Below are positions 16,331 through 25,114 of a stretch of DNA of 51,331 nt, piece by piece. Origin of the DNA: Candidatus Amulumruptor caecigallinarius (GTDB lineage: Bacteria; Bacteroidota; Bacteroidia; Bacteroidales; Muribaculaceae); the NCBI GenBank assembly GCA_944321825.1, contig CALUMU010000014.1, positions 1 to 51,331 on the forward strand, read 5' to 3'. How positions within the stretch are numbered: position 1 is the stretch's first letter; every line of letters begins with the position of its first letter. Position numbers and translations under genes: made by a program. The notes under the pieces are model-generated. The model saw only the letters and a list, made by a program, of their open reading frames with translations, did not search any database and was not told the origin of the DNA.

Positions 16331-18016
16331 ATGGCAGACGACAAAAAAGTGATATTCTCGATGGTCGGAGTGTCGAAGATTTTCCCTCCGCAGAAGCAGG
16401 TGCTGAAAAACATATACCTGTCATTTTTCTACGGAGCTAAAATCGGCATCATCGGCCTTAACGGCTCAGGTAAGTCGACATTGCTCAAGATAATAGCCGG
16501 CATAGACAAGAGCTATCAGGGCGAGGTGGTGTTCTCTCCGGGCTATTCGGTAGGGTATCTTGAACAGGAACCCAAACTCGACCCCGACAAGACGGTCATA
16601 GAGGTGGTGCGCGAAGGCGTGCAGCCAATCATGGACCTGCTTGCTGAGTTTGAGAAGGTCAACGAGGCTTTCGGAGACCCCGATGTGCTCGACGACCCCG
16701 ACAAGATGGACCAGCTCATAGCCCGTCAGGCCGAACTCCAGGACAAAATCGACGCTACCGATGCGTGGAACATCGATTCGAAGCTCGAACGCGCCATGGA
16801 TGCACTCCAGTGTCCGCCTGACGACCAGAAGGTGTCGACATTGTCGGGCGGCGAGCGTCGCCGTGTGGCTCTGTGCCGTCTGCTGCTCCAGCAGCCCGAT
16901 GTGCTGCTTCTTGACGAGCCTACCAACCACCTCGATGCCGAGAGTATCGACTGGCTCGAACAGCACCTCCAGCAATATCCCGGCACGGTCATAGCTATCA
17001 CCCATGACCGTTATTTCCTCGACCATGTGGCTGGATGGATTCTTGAACTTGATCGTGGCGAGGGCATCCCCTGGAAAGGCAACTACTCGTCGTGGCTCGA
17101 CCAGAAGACCAAGCGGATGGCTCAGGAAGAGAAGCAGGCGAGCAAGCGTCGCAAAACCCTCGAGCGTGAGCTTGAGTGGGTGCGTATGGCGCCGAAAGCG
17201 CGTCAGGCCAAGGGCAAGGCGCGTCTCAACAGCTACGACCGTCTGCTCAACGAGGACCAGAAGGCGCGTGAGGAGAAGTTGGAGATATTCATACCAAACG
17301 GCCCACGTTTGGGCAACAAGGTCATCGAAGCCCACGGCATATCCAAGTCGTTCGGCTCGAAGAAGCTTTTTGAAAACCTTGATTTCACGCTGCCGCCCAA
17401 CGGCATTGTAGGTGTCATAGGCCCTAATGGAGCTGGCAAGACTACGCTGTTCCGTCTGATAATGGGTCAGGAAAAAGCGGATGCCGGGACCTTTGAAGTC
17501 GGAGAGACCGTCAAGGTGGCTTATGTGGACCAGACACACCATGACCTTCTGCCCGAAAAAAGCGTGTATGAGGTCATATCGCAGGGTGTGGAGACATTCC
17601 GCATGGGAGGCAAGGATATCAACGCCCGTGCCTATCTGTCGCGGTTCAATTTCTCCGGGGCTGACCAGGAAAAGAAGATCGGGGTGCTATCTGGCGGCGA
17701 ACGCAACCGCCTCCACCTTGCCATGGCGCTTAAGGAGGAGGGCAACGTGCTGCTGCTCGACGAACCTACCAACGACATAGATGTCAACACTCTGCGTGCG
17801 CTCGAGGAGGGTCTTGAGGAATTTGCCGGATGCGCCGTTGTGGTAAGCCATGACCGTTGGTTTCTCGACCGCATATGCACCCACATTCTGGCGTTTGACG
17901 GTGAAGGCAATGTGGAATTTTACCAGGGCAGCTACAGCGATTACGAGGAGTGGAAGCGTGAACGTAATGGCGGCAAGGAGCCGCCCCGCCGTCGCTACCG
18001 CAAGCTGATGGAATAA
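16331..18016 (+). CDS. ettA: EttA, ABC-F translational throttle ATPase
   Basis: A 561-aa soluble ABC-F protein with two ATPase domains and no membrane segment. Domain 1 has Walker A GLNGSGKST (42-50), signature LSGGERRR and Walker B LLLDEPTNHLD. Domain 2 has GPNGAGKTT (about 363), LSGGERNRL and LLLDEPTNDID. The linker between them and the arm insertion, including MAPKARQAKGKARL, match EttA, which binds the ribosomal E site and gates the first elongation cycles according to energy charge. Length agrees with E. coli EttA (555 aa). Confidence 0.93.
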   Translation: MADDKKVIFSMVGVSKIFPPQKQVLKNIYLSFFYGAKIGIIGLNGSGKSTLLKIIAGIDKSYQGEVVFSPGYSVGYLEQEPKLDPDKTVIEVVREGVQPIMDLLAEFEKVNEAFGDPDVLDDPDKMDQLIARQAELQDKIDATDAWNIDSKLERAMDALQCPPDDQKVSTLSGGERRRVALCRLLLQQPDVLLLDEPTNHLDAESIDWLEQHLQQYPGTVIAITHDRYFLDHVAGWILELDRGEGIPWKGNYSSWLDQKTKRMAQEEKQASKRRKTLERELEWVRMAPKARQAKGKARLNSYDRLLNEDQKAREEKLEIFIPNGPRLGNKVIEAHGISKSFGSKKLFENLDFTLPPNGIVGVIGPNGAGKTTLFRLIMGQEKADAGTFEVGETVKVAYVDQTHHDLLPEKSVYEVISQGVETFRMGGKDINARAYLSRFNFSGADQEKKIGVLSGGERNRLHLAMALKEEGNVLLLDEPTNDIDVNTLRALEEGLEEFAGCAVVVSHDRWFLDRICTHILAFDGEGNVEFYQGSYSDYEEWKRERNGGKEPPRRRYRKLME

Positions 18017-18071
18017 TGTGGCATTGAAATTTTGATATTTGTATAAAAAGACCAAACGATATATACCCGAC

Positions 18072-19424
18072 ATGCTCTTTGAAGACCTGGCCCTGAGTGA
18101 CGACGTGCTCGACGCGATAGATGCGATGCACTATAAGGAGTGTACACCCATACAGGAGCAGACCATACCCATAGTGCTCACCGGGCGCGACCTCATAGCC
18201 ATCGGCCAGACAGGTACCGGCAAGACTGCGGCGTATCTGCTGCCTACCATCGACCTGCTTTCCGACCTCCCTTCGCCCGAAGGGTATGTCAACTGTATCG
18301 TGATGGCCCCTACCCGTGAGCTGGCGCAGCAGATAGAGCAGCAGATGGATGCGTTCAGTTATTATCTGCCTATCTCGTCCATAGCCATCTACGGTGGTAC
18401 CGACGGGGCTACATTCGCCCGGCAGCAGCGGGCCATGAGGGAAGGCGTGGACATGATCATCGCTACTCCGGGACGTTTGTGGGTTCTACTGCAGACCGGG
18501 GGCATAGACCTCGGACGTGTGCGCCATTTCATACTCGACGAGGCCGACCGTATGCTCGACATGGGATTTTATGACGACATCATGCGCATAGCGAAGCTGC
18601 TGCCCGCTGACCGTCAGACCCTGCTGTTTTCGGCCACTATGCCGCAGAAGATACGCCGTCTCGCTTCGAATATCCTCCATGACCCGCAGGAGGTGAAGAT
18701 AGCCCCCTCGCGTCCTGTGGAAAAGATAGAGCAGAAAGCGGTCATGTGTGGCTCGGATATGGAGAAAGAGGCGCGTCTGACCGACATCCTCAAGGGTATG
18801 CGCGGACAGCGCAGCATCGTGTTTGCGTCGTCAAAGCTTAGGGTGCGCGACCTGACACGCGTCCTGCGGCGCAAAGGCATCAAGGCGGCGGAAATACACA
18901 GCGACCTTGACCAGCAGCAGCGCGATGTGACGGTCCATGAGTTCCGCAATCTTGAAACGGAGGTCTTAGTGGCTACCGACCTGCTTGCTCGTGGCATAGA
19001 CATCGACGATGTGGCATTAGTGGTCAACTTCGATCTCCCACGCGAGCCCGAAGACTACGTGCACCGTATCGGGCGCACTGGACGAGCCAATGCCGAGGGT
19101 GCGGCAATATCGCTTGTCGGGCCGAAGGACCGCCGTGCATATTCCAACATCCTTGCCGCCCTGAAAATCAAGATACCGACCGAGGGTATGGGCAGCGACA
19201 TAGGCCGTCAGGACCGCCGTGGCAACAAGGACTCTGACCGGAGCCGCAGAGGACGCAATCAGTCCAGTCCTGATAAATTCAAAGGGAAGCCCGATGGGGA
19301 CCGCCAAGAAGAGTCCGTTAAGGGCAGTAACCATGCCGTAAACAATGAGCAGGGGGATAAATCGGGTCAAGCCAAAAAGCGGCGTTGGCATCGCCGCCCG
19401 TCGAAACCAAAATCAAAAGAATAA
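18072..19424 (+). CDS. DEAD-box ATP-dependent RNA helicase
   Basis: A 450-aa cytosolic RNA helicase. From the ATG at 18072: Q motif CTPIQ (about 24-28), motif I GQTGTGKT (45-52), PTRELA, TPGR, motif II LDEADRML (about 154), SAT, and motif VI HRIGRTGR (about 330). The C-terminal 80 residues are basic and low-complexity (RRGRNQS, KKRRWHRRPSK), an RNA-binding tail. A TTG further upstream at 18039 is possible, but the ATG start gives the usual MLFEDLALSD beginning. It follows ettA by 55 nt. It is of the RhlE/CsdA type, with no basis for a finer name. Confidence 0.92.
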   Translation: MLFEDLALSDDVLDAIDAMHYKECTPIQEQTIPIVLTGRDLIAIGQTGTGKTAAYLLPTIDLLSDLPSPEGYVNCIVMAPTRELAQQIEQQMDAFSYYLPISSIAIYGGTDGATFARQQRAMREGVDMIIATPGRLWVLLQTGGIDLGRVRHFILDEADRMLDMGFYDDIMRIAKLLPADRQTLLFSATMPQKIRRLASNILHDPQEVKIAPSRPVEKIEQKAVMCGSDMEKEARLTDILKGMRGQRSIVFASSKLRVRDLTRVLRRKGIKAAEIHSDLDQQQRDVTVHEFRNLETEVLVATDLLARGIDIDDVALVVNFDLPREPEDYVHRIGRTGRANAEGAAISLVGPKDRRAYSNILAALKIKIPTEGMGSDIGRQDRRGNKDSDRSRRGRNQSSPDKFKGKPDGDRQEESVKGSNHAVNNEQGDKSGQAKKRRWHRRPSKPKSKE

Positions 19425-19452
19425 CATCGTAAGCTCTTTTGCCGATACGGTT

Positions 19453-19505
19453 TGATGGAATACCATCAGCCACATCTCCTGTAGGGACGCACGGACCGTG
19501 CGTCC
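19453..19505. repeat. REP-like palindrome pair between helicase gene and trmD
   Basis: Two adjacent hairpins: TGATGG-AATA-CCATCA (19453-19468), and a near-perfect palindrome with 10-nt arms (19485-19494, 19496-19505) around a single A. The second is preceded by GTAGGG and resembles the element at 25033-25053. It sits between convergent genes and may serve as a bidirectional terminator or repetitive extragenic element. Confidence 0.55.
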
Positions 19506-19518
19506 TCAACTTGGTCAT

Positions 19519-20196
19519 TCAGTCGTCGAGCAGCCCGGGGCGCAGGCGGCGTGTACGTTCTACCGCCTGGTCGTAACGCCACTGGTCTATGTGTGCCTGG
19601 TGCCCCGACAATAGTATTTCGGGGACTTTCCAGCCGTTGTAGTCGGACGGACGTGTGTAGATGGGCGGGGCCAGGAGGTTGTCCTGGAAAGAGTCGCTCA
19701 GGGCGCTCTGTTCGTCGCCGATTACTCCCGGAATCAGCCGGACCACAGCATCGGTTATCACCACCGCCGGCATTTCGCCGCCGGTGAGGACATAGTCGCC
19801 TATGGAGATTTCGCGGGTGATGAGGTGTTCGCGTATGCGGTAGTCGATGCCTTTGTAGTGGCCGCAAAGTATTATTATATTGTTAAGGAGGCTCAGGCTG
19901 TTGGCCATGGGCTGTGACAGCACCTCTCCGTCGGGAGATGTATAGATGACTTCGTCGTATTCGCGCTGGGACTTCAGATGGGTGATGGCACGGTCGACTG
20001 GCTCCACCTGCATTACCATGCCGGCCTCTCCGCCGAACGGGTAGTCGTCGACTTTGCGGTGCTTGTTGGTGGTATAGTCGCGCAGGTTGTGTACCACGAT
20101 TTCTGCGAGACCCTTGTCCTGGGCCCTCTTGAGTATGGAGCAGTTGAGCGGAGATTCAAGCATCTCCGGGAGTACGGTCAGTATGTCGATGCGCAT
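19519..20196 (-). CDS. trmD: TrmD, tRNA (guanine37-N1)-methyltransferase
   Basis: A 225-aa SPOUT-class enzyme that methylates G37 of tRNAs with SAM, protecting the reading frame. Family motifs are [12 protein letters not shown] at the N-terminus, [14 protein letters not shown], the knot region [13 protein letters not shown], and [20 protein letters not shown]. Length matches E. coli TrmD closely. It is monocistronic here, with its own promoter at 20234-20264, unlike the rpsP-rimM-trmD-rplS operon of Proteobacteria. Confidence 0.95.
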   Translation of the reverse strand: MRIDILTVLPEMLESPLNCSILKRAQDKGLAEIVVHNLRDYTTNKHRKVDDYPFGGEAGMVMQVEPVDRAITHLKSQREYDEVIYTSPDGEVLSQPMANSLSLLNNIIILCGHYKGIDYRIREHLITREISIGDYVLTGGEMPAVVITDAVVRLIPGVIGDEQSALSDSFQDNLLAPPIYTRPSDYNGWKVPEILLSGHQAHIDQWRYDQAVERTRRLRPGLLDD

Positions 20197-20233
20197 GTGG
20201 ATGTATGCAAAAGTGTTGATTTTGTATAGTCTG

Positions 20234-20264
20234 CAAAGTTACGTAAAAAAAGGCTGTATGTCAA
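20234..20264 (-). promoter_or_regulatory. trmD: trmD promoter
   Basis: On the minus strand: TTGA (20264-20261), 19-nt spacer, TAACTTTG (20241-20234). This is close to the full Bacteroidetes consensus and lies 38 nt upstream of the trmD ATG. Confidence 0.65.
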
Positions 20265-20304
20265 CGAGTTAAGGCGCAGCATTGATAATTTTTGTAAAAA
20301 TTTC

Positions 20305-20335
20305 TTGTGCAAATGAAAATTTTAGCGTTACTTTG
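20305..20335 (+). promoter_or_regulatory. Promoter of outer-membrane barrel gene
   Basis: TTGT (20305-20308), 19-nt spacer, TTACTTTG (20328-20335; one mismatch to TAnnTTTG). It implies a 5' leader of about 210 nt before the ATG at 20554. No riboswitch or open reading frame was recognised in that leader. Confidence 0.55.
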
Positions 20336-20553
20336 CGGCTGTATTCGTTACCGTCCATACGCAATCATAAGAGCCGCTGACTGATAGGCGATGCCACCAG
20401 CGACCACGGTGCGAAGCGTGTACAATAATAAGGTAAGTTTCTCATATTATTTATCACTATTATTTTTTATCACATTTTCTCTTCTCGTTACAAACGGAAT
20501 TGAAGATTTAAAAACTTCAGGTTTTATTATCCAATATTAATTTCACATCCATT

Positions 20554-21246
20554 ATGAAAAAAGTATTGTTCGCAGCTATCGCGCTCGTCGCAGCTGCTAC
20601 CCCTGCAATGGCAGAAGAAGATTTCGCACCCGCTGCTGGTGACCTCTCTATCGAACTCCAGTTCAACCCTTTCAGCGACAACTTTGAAACATTCAAGATG
20701 GAGCGTCTCCAGGGTACATACATGGTTTCCGACAAGGACGGTTTCCGCTTCGGTCTCGGTCTTGGTGTACACAGCAGCAAGAACACTGAAAACGAAGAAT
20801 ATGACGACTACTCTTCGTCGAAGTACGGCAACTTCACCATCAACCTTGGTTACGAGCGTCATTTCTTCAACTACAAGCGTGTAGACCTTTACGCTGGTGC
20901 GGAGTTGGTTTACACACACCGTTGGGCCGGCTCAAAGGCAGAGGATTACGACAGTGACAACAACTGGGTTTCAACAAAAGAAACCATCAATTATGACGGC
21001 AATGGCAACAAAGCCGGTAACGACTTCGGTTTCAACCTCTTCACCGGCATCAACTTCTCAGTTTACAAAGGTCTCTATGTAGGTGCAGAACTCGGTCTCG
21101 GTCTCGATTTCCAGAGCGACAGCTGGGGCAAGACCAAGACAATCGACAAGAACGAGGAAGTTGAAAGCAAGGGTTCTAACAAGTCGACAGGATTCGACCT
21201 CGCTTTCAAGGCTACTCCCGCTCTCCGTCTCGGCTGGACATTCTAA
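20554..21246 (+). CDS. Outer-membrane beta-barrel protein
   Basis: A 230-aa secreted protein with signal peptide MKKVLFAAIALVAAATPAMA cleaved before EEDF, then alternating beta strands (FRFGLGLGV, FTINLGYERHFF, VDLYAGAELVYTHRW, LYVGAELGLGLDFQ) and a terminal strand ending LRLGWTF, the C-terminal aromatic signature of BAM substrates. It is probably an 8- to 10-stranded barrel of the OmpA-like/porin-like type. Codon use is biased to C-ending codons (TTC, AAC, GGT) compared with its neighbours, a sign of high expression. Own promoter, long leader and strong terminator make it monocistronic. Specific role unknown. Confidence 0.8.
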   Translation: MKKVLFAAIALVAAATPAMAEEDFAPAAGDLSIELQFNPFSDNFETFKMERLQGTYMVSDKDGFRFGLGLGVHSSKNTENEEYDDYSSSKYGNFTINLGYERHFFNYKRVDLYAGAELVYTHRWAGSKAEDYDSDNNWVSTKETINYDGNGNKAGNDFGFNLFTGINFSVYKGLYVGAELGLGLDFQSDSWGKTKTIDKNEEVESKGSNKSTGFDLAFKATPALRLGWTF

Positions 21247-21277
21247 TCCGGCATAACGGCCACTTACCTTATAATGT

Positions 21278-21319
21278 GACGGCACTGCAAGTATAGTTTG
21301 CAGTGCCGTCTCTTTTTTT
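21278..21319 (+). terminator. Strong intrinsic terminator
   Basis: A perfect 13-bp stem (21278-21290 with 21298-21310), a 7-nt loop, then a T-rich tract (21311-21319). It ends the outer-membrane barrel transcript. Confidence 0.92.
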
Positions 21320-21490
21320 GCATTATTCCTCATGTCCGGGGCGATTTTTAGTTTAATTTAAGAAATAACATGAGTCTGCGGACCGAACATTTGGCGGCCG
21401 TGATGTGTTGAATATTCGTCACATACGTGAGCCTGTGTTTTTTTGACTGGCTCTGATACTTGAAAGGAAAGTACATTATCATCGCAGCAG

Positions 21491-23479
21491 ATGGATACAT
21501 TAAGCAACGGAAAAGAGGCTGGCGGGCATATGATGCAACGTCTGACGGCTATGGGCATACTGATAACGTTAGGCATAGTGTTCGGAGATATCGGCACATC
21601 CCCTCTGTACGTGATGAAAGCGATTATGTGCGTCGACGGTGGAGTTGATGCCGATTTTGTCATAGGCGCTGTGAGCTGTGTCATCTGGACGCTGACATTG
21701 CAGACCACGCTCAAATATGTCATCATAGCTTTGAGGGCCGATAATAAGGGCGAGGGAGGCATCCTGGCTCTGTTCTCGCTGCTTAAATCGCTTCCTCACA
21801 GATGGCTGTATGTAGTGGCTGCGGTCGGAGCGGCTGCCCTTGTGGCCGACGGGGTCATCACGCCGGCTATGACAGTGACATCGGCCATAGAGGGTTTGCA
21901 CACTTTCAGCCCTGATGTGCCTGTAGTCCCTATCGTAGTTACCATAATCGCCGCCATATTTGTGATGCAGCAGGGAGGTACAAGCCGGATCGGCCGGCTG
22001 TTTGGCCCGTTCATGCTGGTGTGGTTTCTGATGCTCGGCATCCTCGGAGTGTGCAACATCGGTGCTGCCCAGGAGATATGGAGGGCGTTCAATCCGTGGT
22101 ACGCCGTCAGGCTGCTTGTGGAATATCCCGGATGGTTCCTGATACTCGGGGCTGTGTTTCTGTGTACCACAGGTGCGGAGGCGTTGTACAGCGACCTGGG
22201 GCATTGCGGGCGCAAGAACATATCTGCAGCCTGGATATTTGTCAAGGCGATGCTTATCCTTAATTACATGGGGCAGGGGGCGTGGATTATATCCCGTCTT
22301 GACGATGGCATAGACTGGCATGTAGTCAATCCGTTCTACGCAGTGATGCCGGAGTGGTTTGTCGGTGTAGGTGTCGCGGTCTCGACCGGAGCGGCCATCA
22401 TAGCGAGCCAGGCATTGTTGAGTGGTTCGTTCACTATATTTTCAGAGGCCATCAGTCTTGATTTCTGGCCTCGGCAGAGGATCAAGTATCCGTCGACTCT
22501 GAAAGGGCAGCTGTATATCCCGGCGGTCAACTGGGCATTGCTAGCCGGGTGTCTGCTGACGGTGCTTATTTTCAGGGACTCCAACCATATGGAGGCGGCT
22601 TATGGATTGGCCATTACAGTCACGATGCTTATGACCACTGTGCTTCTGGCGTTTTATCTGCGGACCAAGGGTGTCAGCATGTGGGTGTGCGTAGCCTTTA
22701 CGACATTCTTCGGGGTGTTGGAGGTGGCGTTTTTAGTTGCCAATCTGTTTAAATTCACTCACGGCGGATGGTTTACGGTGCTCATTGGCGGAGTGGTGGC
22801 CGTCATAATGGTGGTATGGCGCAATGCTACGAGATTGCGCAGCACTTTCATCCAGTATCGCCGTCTGGCTGACTATGTAGATTTGATATCGGCAGTTAAA
22901 CAAGATGCCGAAATACCCAAGACGGCCTGCAACTTGGTGTATTTTACCCATTCGCCTACCGTCGACATGCTTGAAAGCAAGCTGATATATTCAATCATCA
23001 ACAAGAAGCCCAAACGCGCAGACCACTACTGGATCATACATGTCGAATATCTCGACGAACCGGACAGGTTAGACTATGACGTGAGGATTGTAGTGCCGCA
23101 GACCATTTATTTCATCACTATGAGAATCGGCTTCCGTGTGGCTCCGAAGGTGAGTGTTTACCTGCGGCAGGTGGTGGAGGACCTTGTCGAAAGCGGAGAT
23201 GTGGACCTTACCAGCAGCTATCCGTCGCTTGCGGCCGAGAAGATTCCCGGCGATTTCAGGTTTGTGCTCATCCACCGTGTGTTTTCGGCGGCCAGTGTGA
23301 TAAGCAAGGGCAAGGCGCGTCTGCTGCGGCTTCATGAGCGGTTAAGGAGGCTCAAGATTTCCGATCAGGATGCTATGGGGCTTGACACCAGCAACGTGAC
23401 CATGGAGACCGTACCTCTGATACTTAATGCTACACCGTCACGCCGTATTGCCAGAGATGCTGTGGTGCGTGACAGGTGA
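21491..23479 (+). CDS. kup: Kup, potassium uptake transporter
   Basis: A 662-aa inner-membrane K+ symporter of the KUP/HAK family. The family signature GIVFGDIGTSPLYVM occurs at about residues 29-43, then NKGEGGILALFSLL, GVITPAMTVTSAIEG and a total of about 12 membrane segments up to residue 450. The C-terminal 200 residues are cytosolic (VDLISAVKQDAEIPK, NLVYFTHSPTVDMLESK). Length is slightly above E. coli Kup (622 aa). The 244-nt upstream region carries only the neighbour's terminator and no recognised K+ or c-di-AMP riboswitch. Confidence 0.92.
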   Translation: MDTLSNGKEAGGHMMQRLTAMGILITLGIVFGDIGTSPLYVMKAIMCVDGGVDADFVIGAVSCVIWTLTLQTTLKYVIIALRADNKGEGGILALFSLLKSLPHRWLYVVAAVGAAALVADGVITPAMTVTSAIEGLHTFSPDVPVVPIVVTIIAAIFVMQQGGTSRIGRLFGPFMLVWFLMLGILGVCNIGAAQEIWRAFNPWYAVRLLVEYPGWFLILGAVFLCTTGAEALYSDLGHCGRKNISAAWIFVKAMLILNYMGQGAWIISRLDDGIDWHVVNPFYAVMPEWFVGVGVAVSTGAAIIASQALLSGSFTIFSEAISLDFWPRQRIKYPSTLKGQLYIPAVNWALLAGCLLTVLIFRDSNHMEAAYGLAITVTMLMTTVLLAFYLRTKGVSMWVCVAFTTFFGVLEVAFLVANLFKFTHGGWFTVLIGGVVAVIMVVWRNATRLRSTFIQYRRLADYVDLISAVKQDAEIPKTACNLVYFTHSPTVDMLESKLIYSIINKKPKRADHYWIIHVEYLDEPDRLDYDVRIVVPQTIYFITMRIGFRVAPKVSVYLRQVVEDLVESGDVDLTSSYPSLAAEKIPGDFRFVLIHRVFSAASVISKGKARLLRLHERLRRLKISDQDAMGLDTSNVTMETVPLILNATPSRRIARDAVVRDR

Positions 23480-23640
23480 GCGGCGCAAATTTTAGTAGGT
23501 ATGGATGATGCATTGTATAGCAACAAGTCGGTCGTCCATCCATTTAATCCGAGCAGATGCTTGCTCACATAAAGGGCGACGACAACGGTCTGTCGACCAC
23601 AGGGTTATGGTAAACAGGTAGAAATCTAAAATAAATTTCG

Positions 23641-23648
23641 TAACTTTG
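23641..23648 (+). promoter_or_regulatory. -7 element before aminotransferase gene
   Basis: TAACTTTG matches TAnnTTTG; the -33 position is not clear. The leader of about 120 nt that follows contains two inverted repeats: ATGCTG-TTATG-CAGCAT (23657-23673) and GAGCCTG/CAGGCTC (from about 23681 to 23722). Confidence 0.45.
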
Positions 23649-23772
23649 CGCAGATTATGCTGTTATGCAGCATAATTTAGAGCCTGCCTATAAAATTTAA
23701 AATGTTAAACCCGGACAGGCTCTGCTGTCAGAAATATCATTTTTACAGTCTATTTCATATCATAATTAACTC

Positions 23773-24966
23773 ATGGACCGCATCTCAAAGAGAATCCAGT
23801 CACTGGCAGCATCAGCTACCTTGGCTATGTCACAGAAGAGTAACGAACTTAAGGCTCAGGGCGTTGATGTCATCAACCTGTCGGTTGGTGAACCGGATTT
23901 CAACACCCCTGACCATATCAAGGAGGCTGCGAAAAAAGCTATTGACGAAAATTTCTCGTTCTATACGCCCGTAGCCGGATACATGTCGCTGCGCAAGGCT
24001 ATTTCTGCCAAACTCAAGGAGGAGAACGGCGTGGACTTTGCCCCCGAGCAGATTGTGGTGTCAAACGGCGCAAAACAGTCGCTCTGTAATGTCATCCTCG
24101 CGCTCATCAATCCCGGCGACGAAGTGATAATACCTACTCCGGCGTGGGTTAGCTACGTCGAGATGGTGAAGCTTGCCGAAGGCAAGAATGTGCTTGTACC
24201 TGCTTCGATAGAGCAGGATTTCAAGATTACACCCGAGCAGCTCGAAGCCGCTATCACGGATAAGACACGTATGGTGCTGCTGTGCTCTCCGAGCAATCCG
24301 ACCGGCAGTGTGTACACCCGTCAGGAGCTCCAGGCATTGGTGGATGTGCTTGCCAAATATCCCCGCATAACAGTGCTCGCCGATGAGATATACGAGCATA
24401 TCAATTTCACCGGCGAGTTTACATCCATGGCTTCTTTCCCCGAGCTGGCTGACCGGGTTGTAATCATCAACGGTGTGTCCAAGGCATATGCCATGACAGG
24501 CTGGCGTATCGGTTTCATGGCCGGACCTGTCGACATAGCCAAGGCTACAACAAAGCTTCAGGGACAGTACACGTCCAACCCCTCTTCAATTGCCCAGAAA
24601 GCGGCTGAAGCGGCCTACGCAGGTTCGCAGGATTGTGTCCGTGAGATGAACGAGGCGTTCCAGCGTCGCCGTGACCTTGTGGTGAAACTTGCCAGCGAGA
24701 TTCCCGGGCTGAAAGTCAATGTGCCGCAGGGCGCATTCTATCTGTTCCCGGAGGTCAGCAGCTTCTTCGGCAAGAGCTATGAAGGCACGGTCATCAAAGA
24801 CGCTTCGGATCTTGCATTGTTCCTGCTTGACAAAGGACACGTGGCTACGGTGGACGGTGCGGCATTCTGCGCTCCCGGCTATATACGTCTGAGCTACGCT
24901 ACAAGCGATGACAATATACGTGAGGCTATGAAACGCATAGCCGAAGCGCTCGCCCTGCTCAAGTGA
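23773..24966 (+). CDS. Aspartate-type aminotransferase (PLP, class I gamma)
   Basis: A 397-aa PLP-dependent aminotransferase. Landmarks are INLSVGEPDFNTPDHI (substrate arm), FYTPVAGYMSLRKAI, SNGAKQSLCN, CSPSNPTGSVY, the Asp of LADEIYEHI, and the PLP lysine in NGVSKAYAMTGWRIGF (about residue 236). The closing SYATSDDNIREAMKRI is also typical. These belong to the thermophilic/Bacillus AspC-like subgroup, which transfers the amino group of aspartate to 2-oxoglutarate; some members prefer prephenate or aromatic acids, so the substrate is inferred. Own promoter region; gap of 148 nt to the next gene. Confidence 0.88.
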   Translation: MDRISKRIQSLAASATLAMSQKSNELKAQGVDVINLSVGEPDFNTPDHIKEAAKKAIDENFSFYTPVAGYMSLRKAISAKLKEENGVDFAPEQIVVSNGAKQSLCNVILALINPGDEVIIPTPAWVSYVEMVKLAEGKNVLVPASIEQDFKITPEQLEAAITDKTRMVLLCSPSNPTGSVYTRQELQALVDVLAKYPRITVLADEIYEHINFTGEFTSMASFPELADRVVIINGVSKAYAMTGWRIGFMAGPVDIAKATTKLQGQYTSNPSSIAQKAAEAAYAGSQDCVREMNEAFQRRRDLVVKLASEIPGLKVNVPQGAFYLFPEVSSFFGKSYEGTVIKDASDLALFLLDKGHVATVDGAAFCAPGYIRLSYATSDDNIREAMKRIAEALALLK

Positions 24967-25032
24967 AAAACGGAGCCGGACCCATATCAGGCGGAAGGCT
25001 GCTGAAGGCCATCTGCTTATGACATAACCGTA

Positions 25033-25053
25033 GGGGCGTGCCGAGGCACGTCC
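25033..25053. repeat. REP-like palindrome
   Basis: Arms 25034-25042 and 25045-25053 (GGGCGTGCC and GGCACGTCC) pair, with one wobble, around two bases. It is preceded by TAG as in the element at 19485-19505, and the two share the outer GTAGGG...CGTCC frame. It probably belongs to a dispersed intergenic repeat family. Confidence 0.5.
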
Positions 25054-25114
25054 ATACAGTTTCTTAGCAGATCGTCCATTAATAAGACCATAACAATACA
25101 CTTTGAACGAATCA

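Noticed and set aside
14884-16413. 509-codon frame on the minus strand opposite the symporter gene
   Set aside because: The product is His/Arg/Gln-rich with no domain, and the plus strand encodes an obvious transporter. It is a mirror of codon bias.
16466-17542. 358-codon frame on the minus strand inside ettA
   Set aside because: Antisense to conserved ABC motifs; no domain or signal seen in the product.
21380-21490. Possible riboswitch before kup
   Set aside because: No conserved blocks of ydaO/c-di-AMP or other K+-related riboswitches could be found; only weak short pairings.
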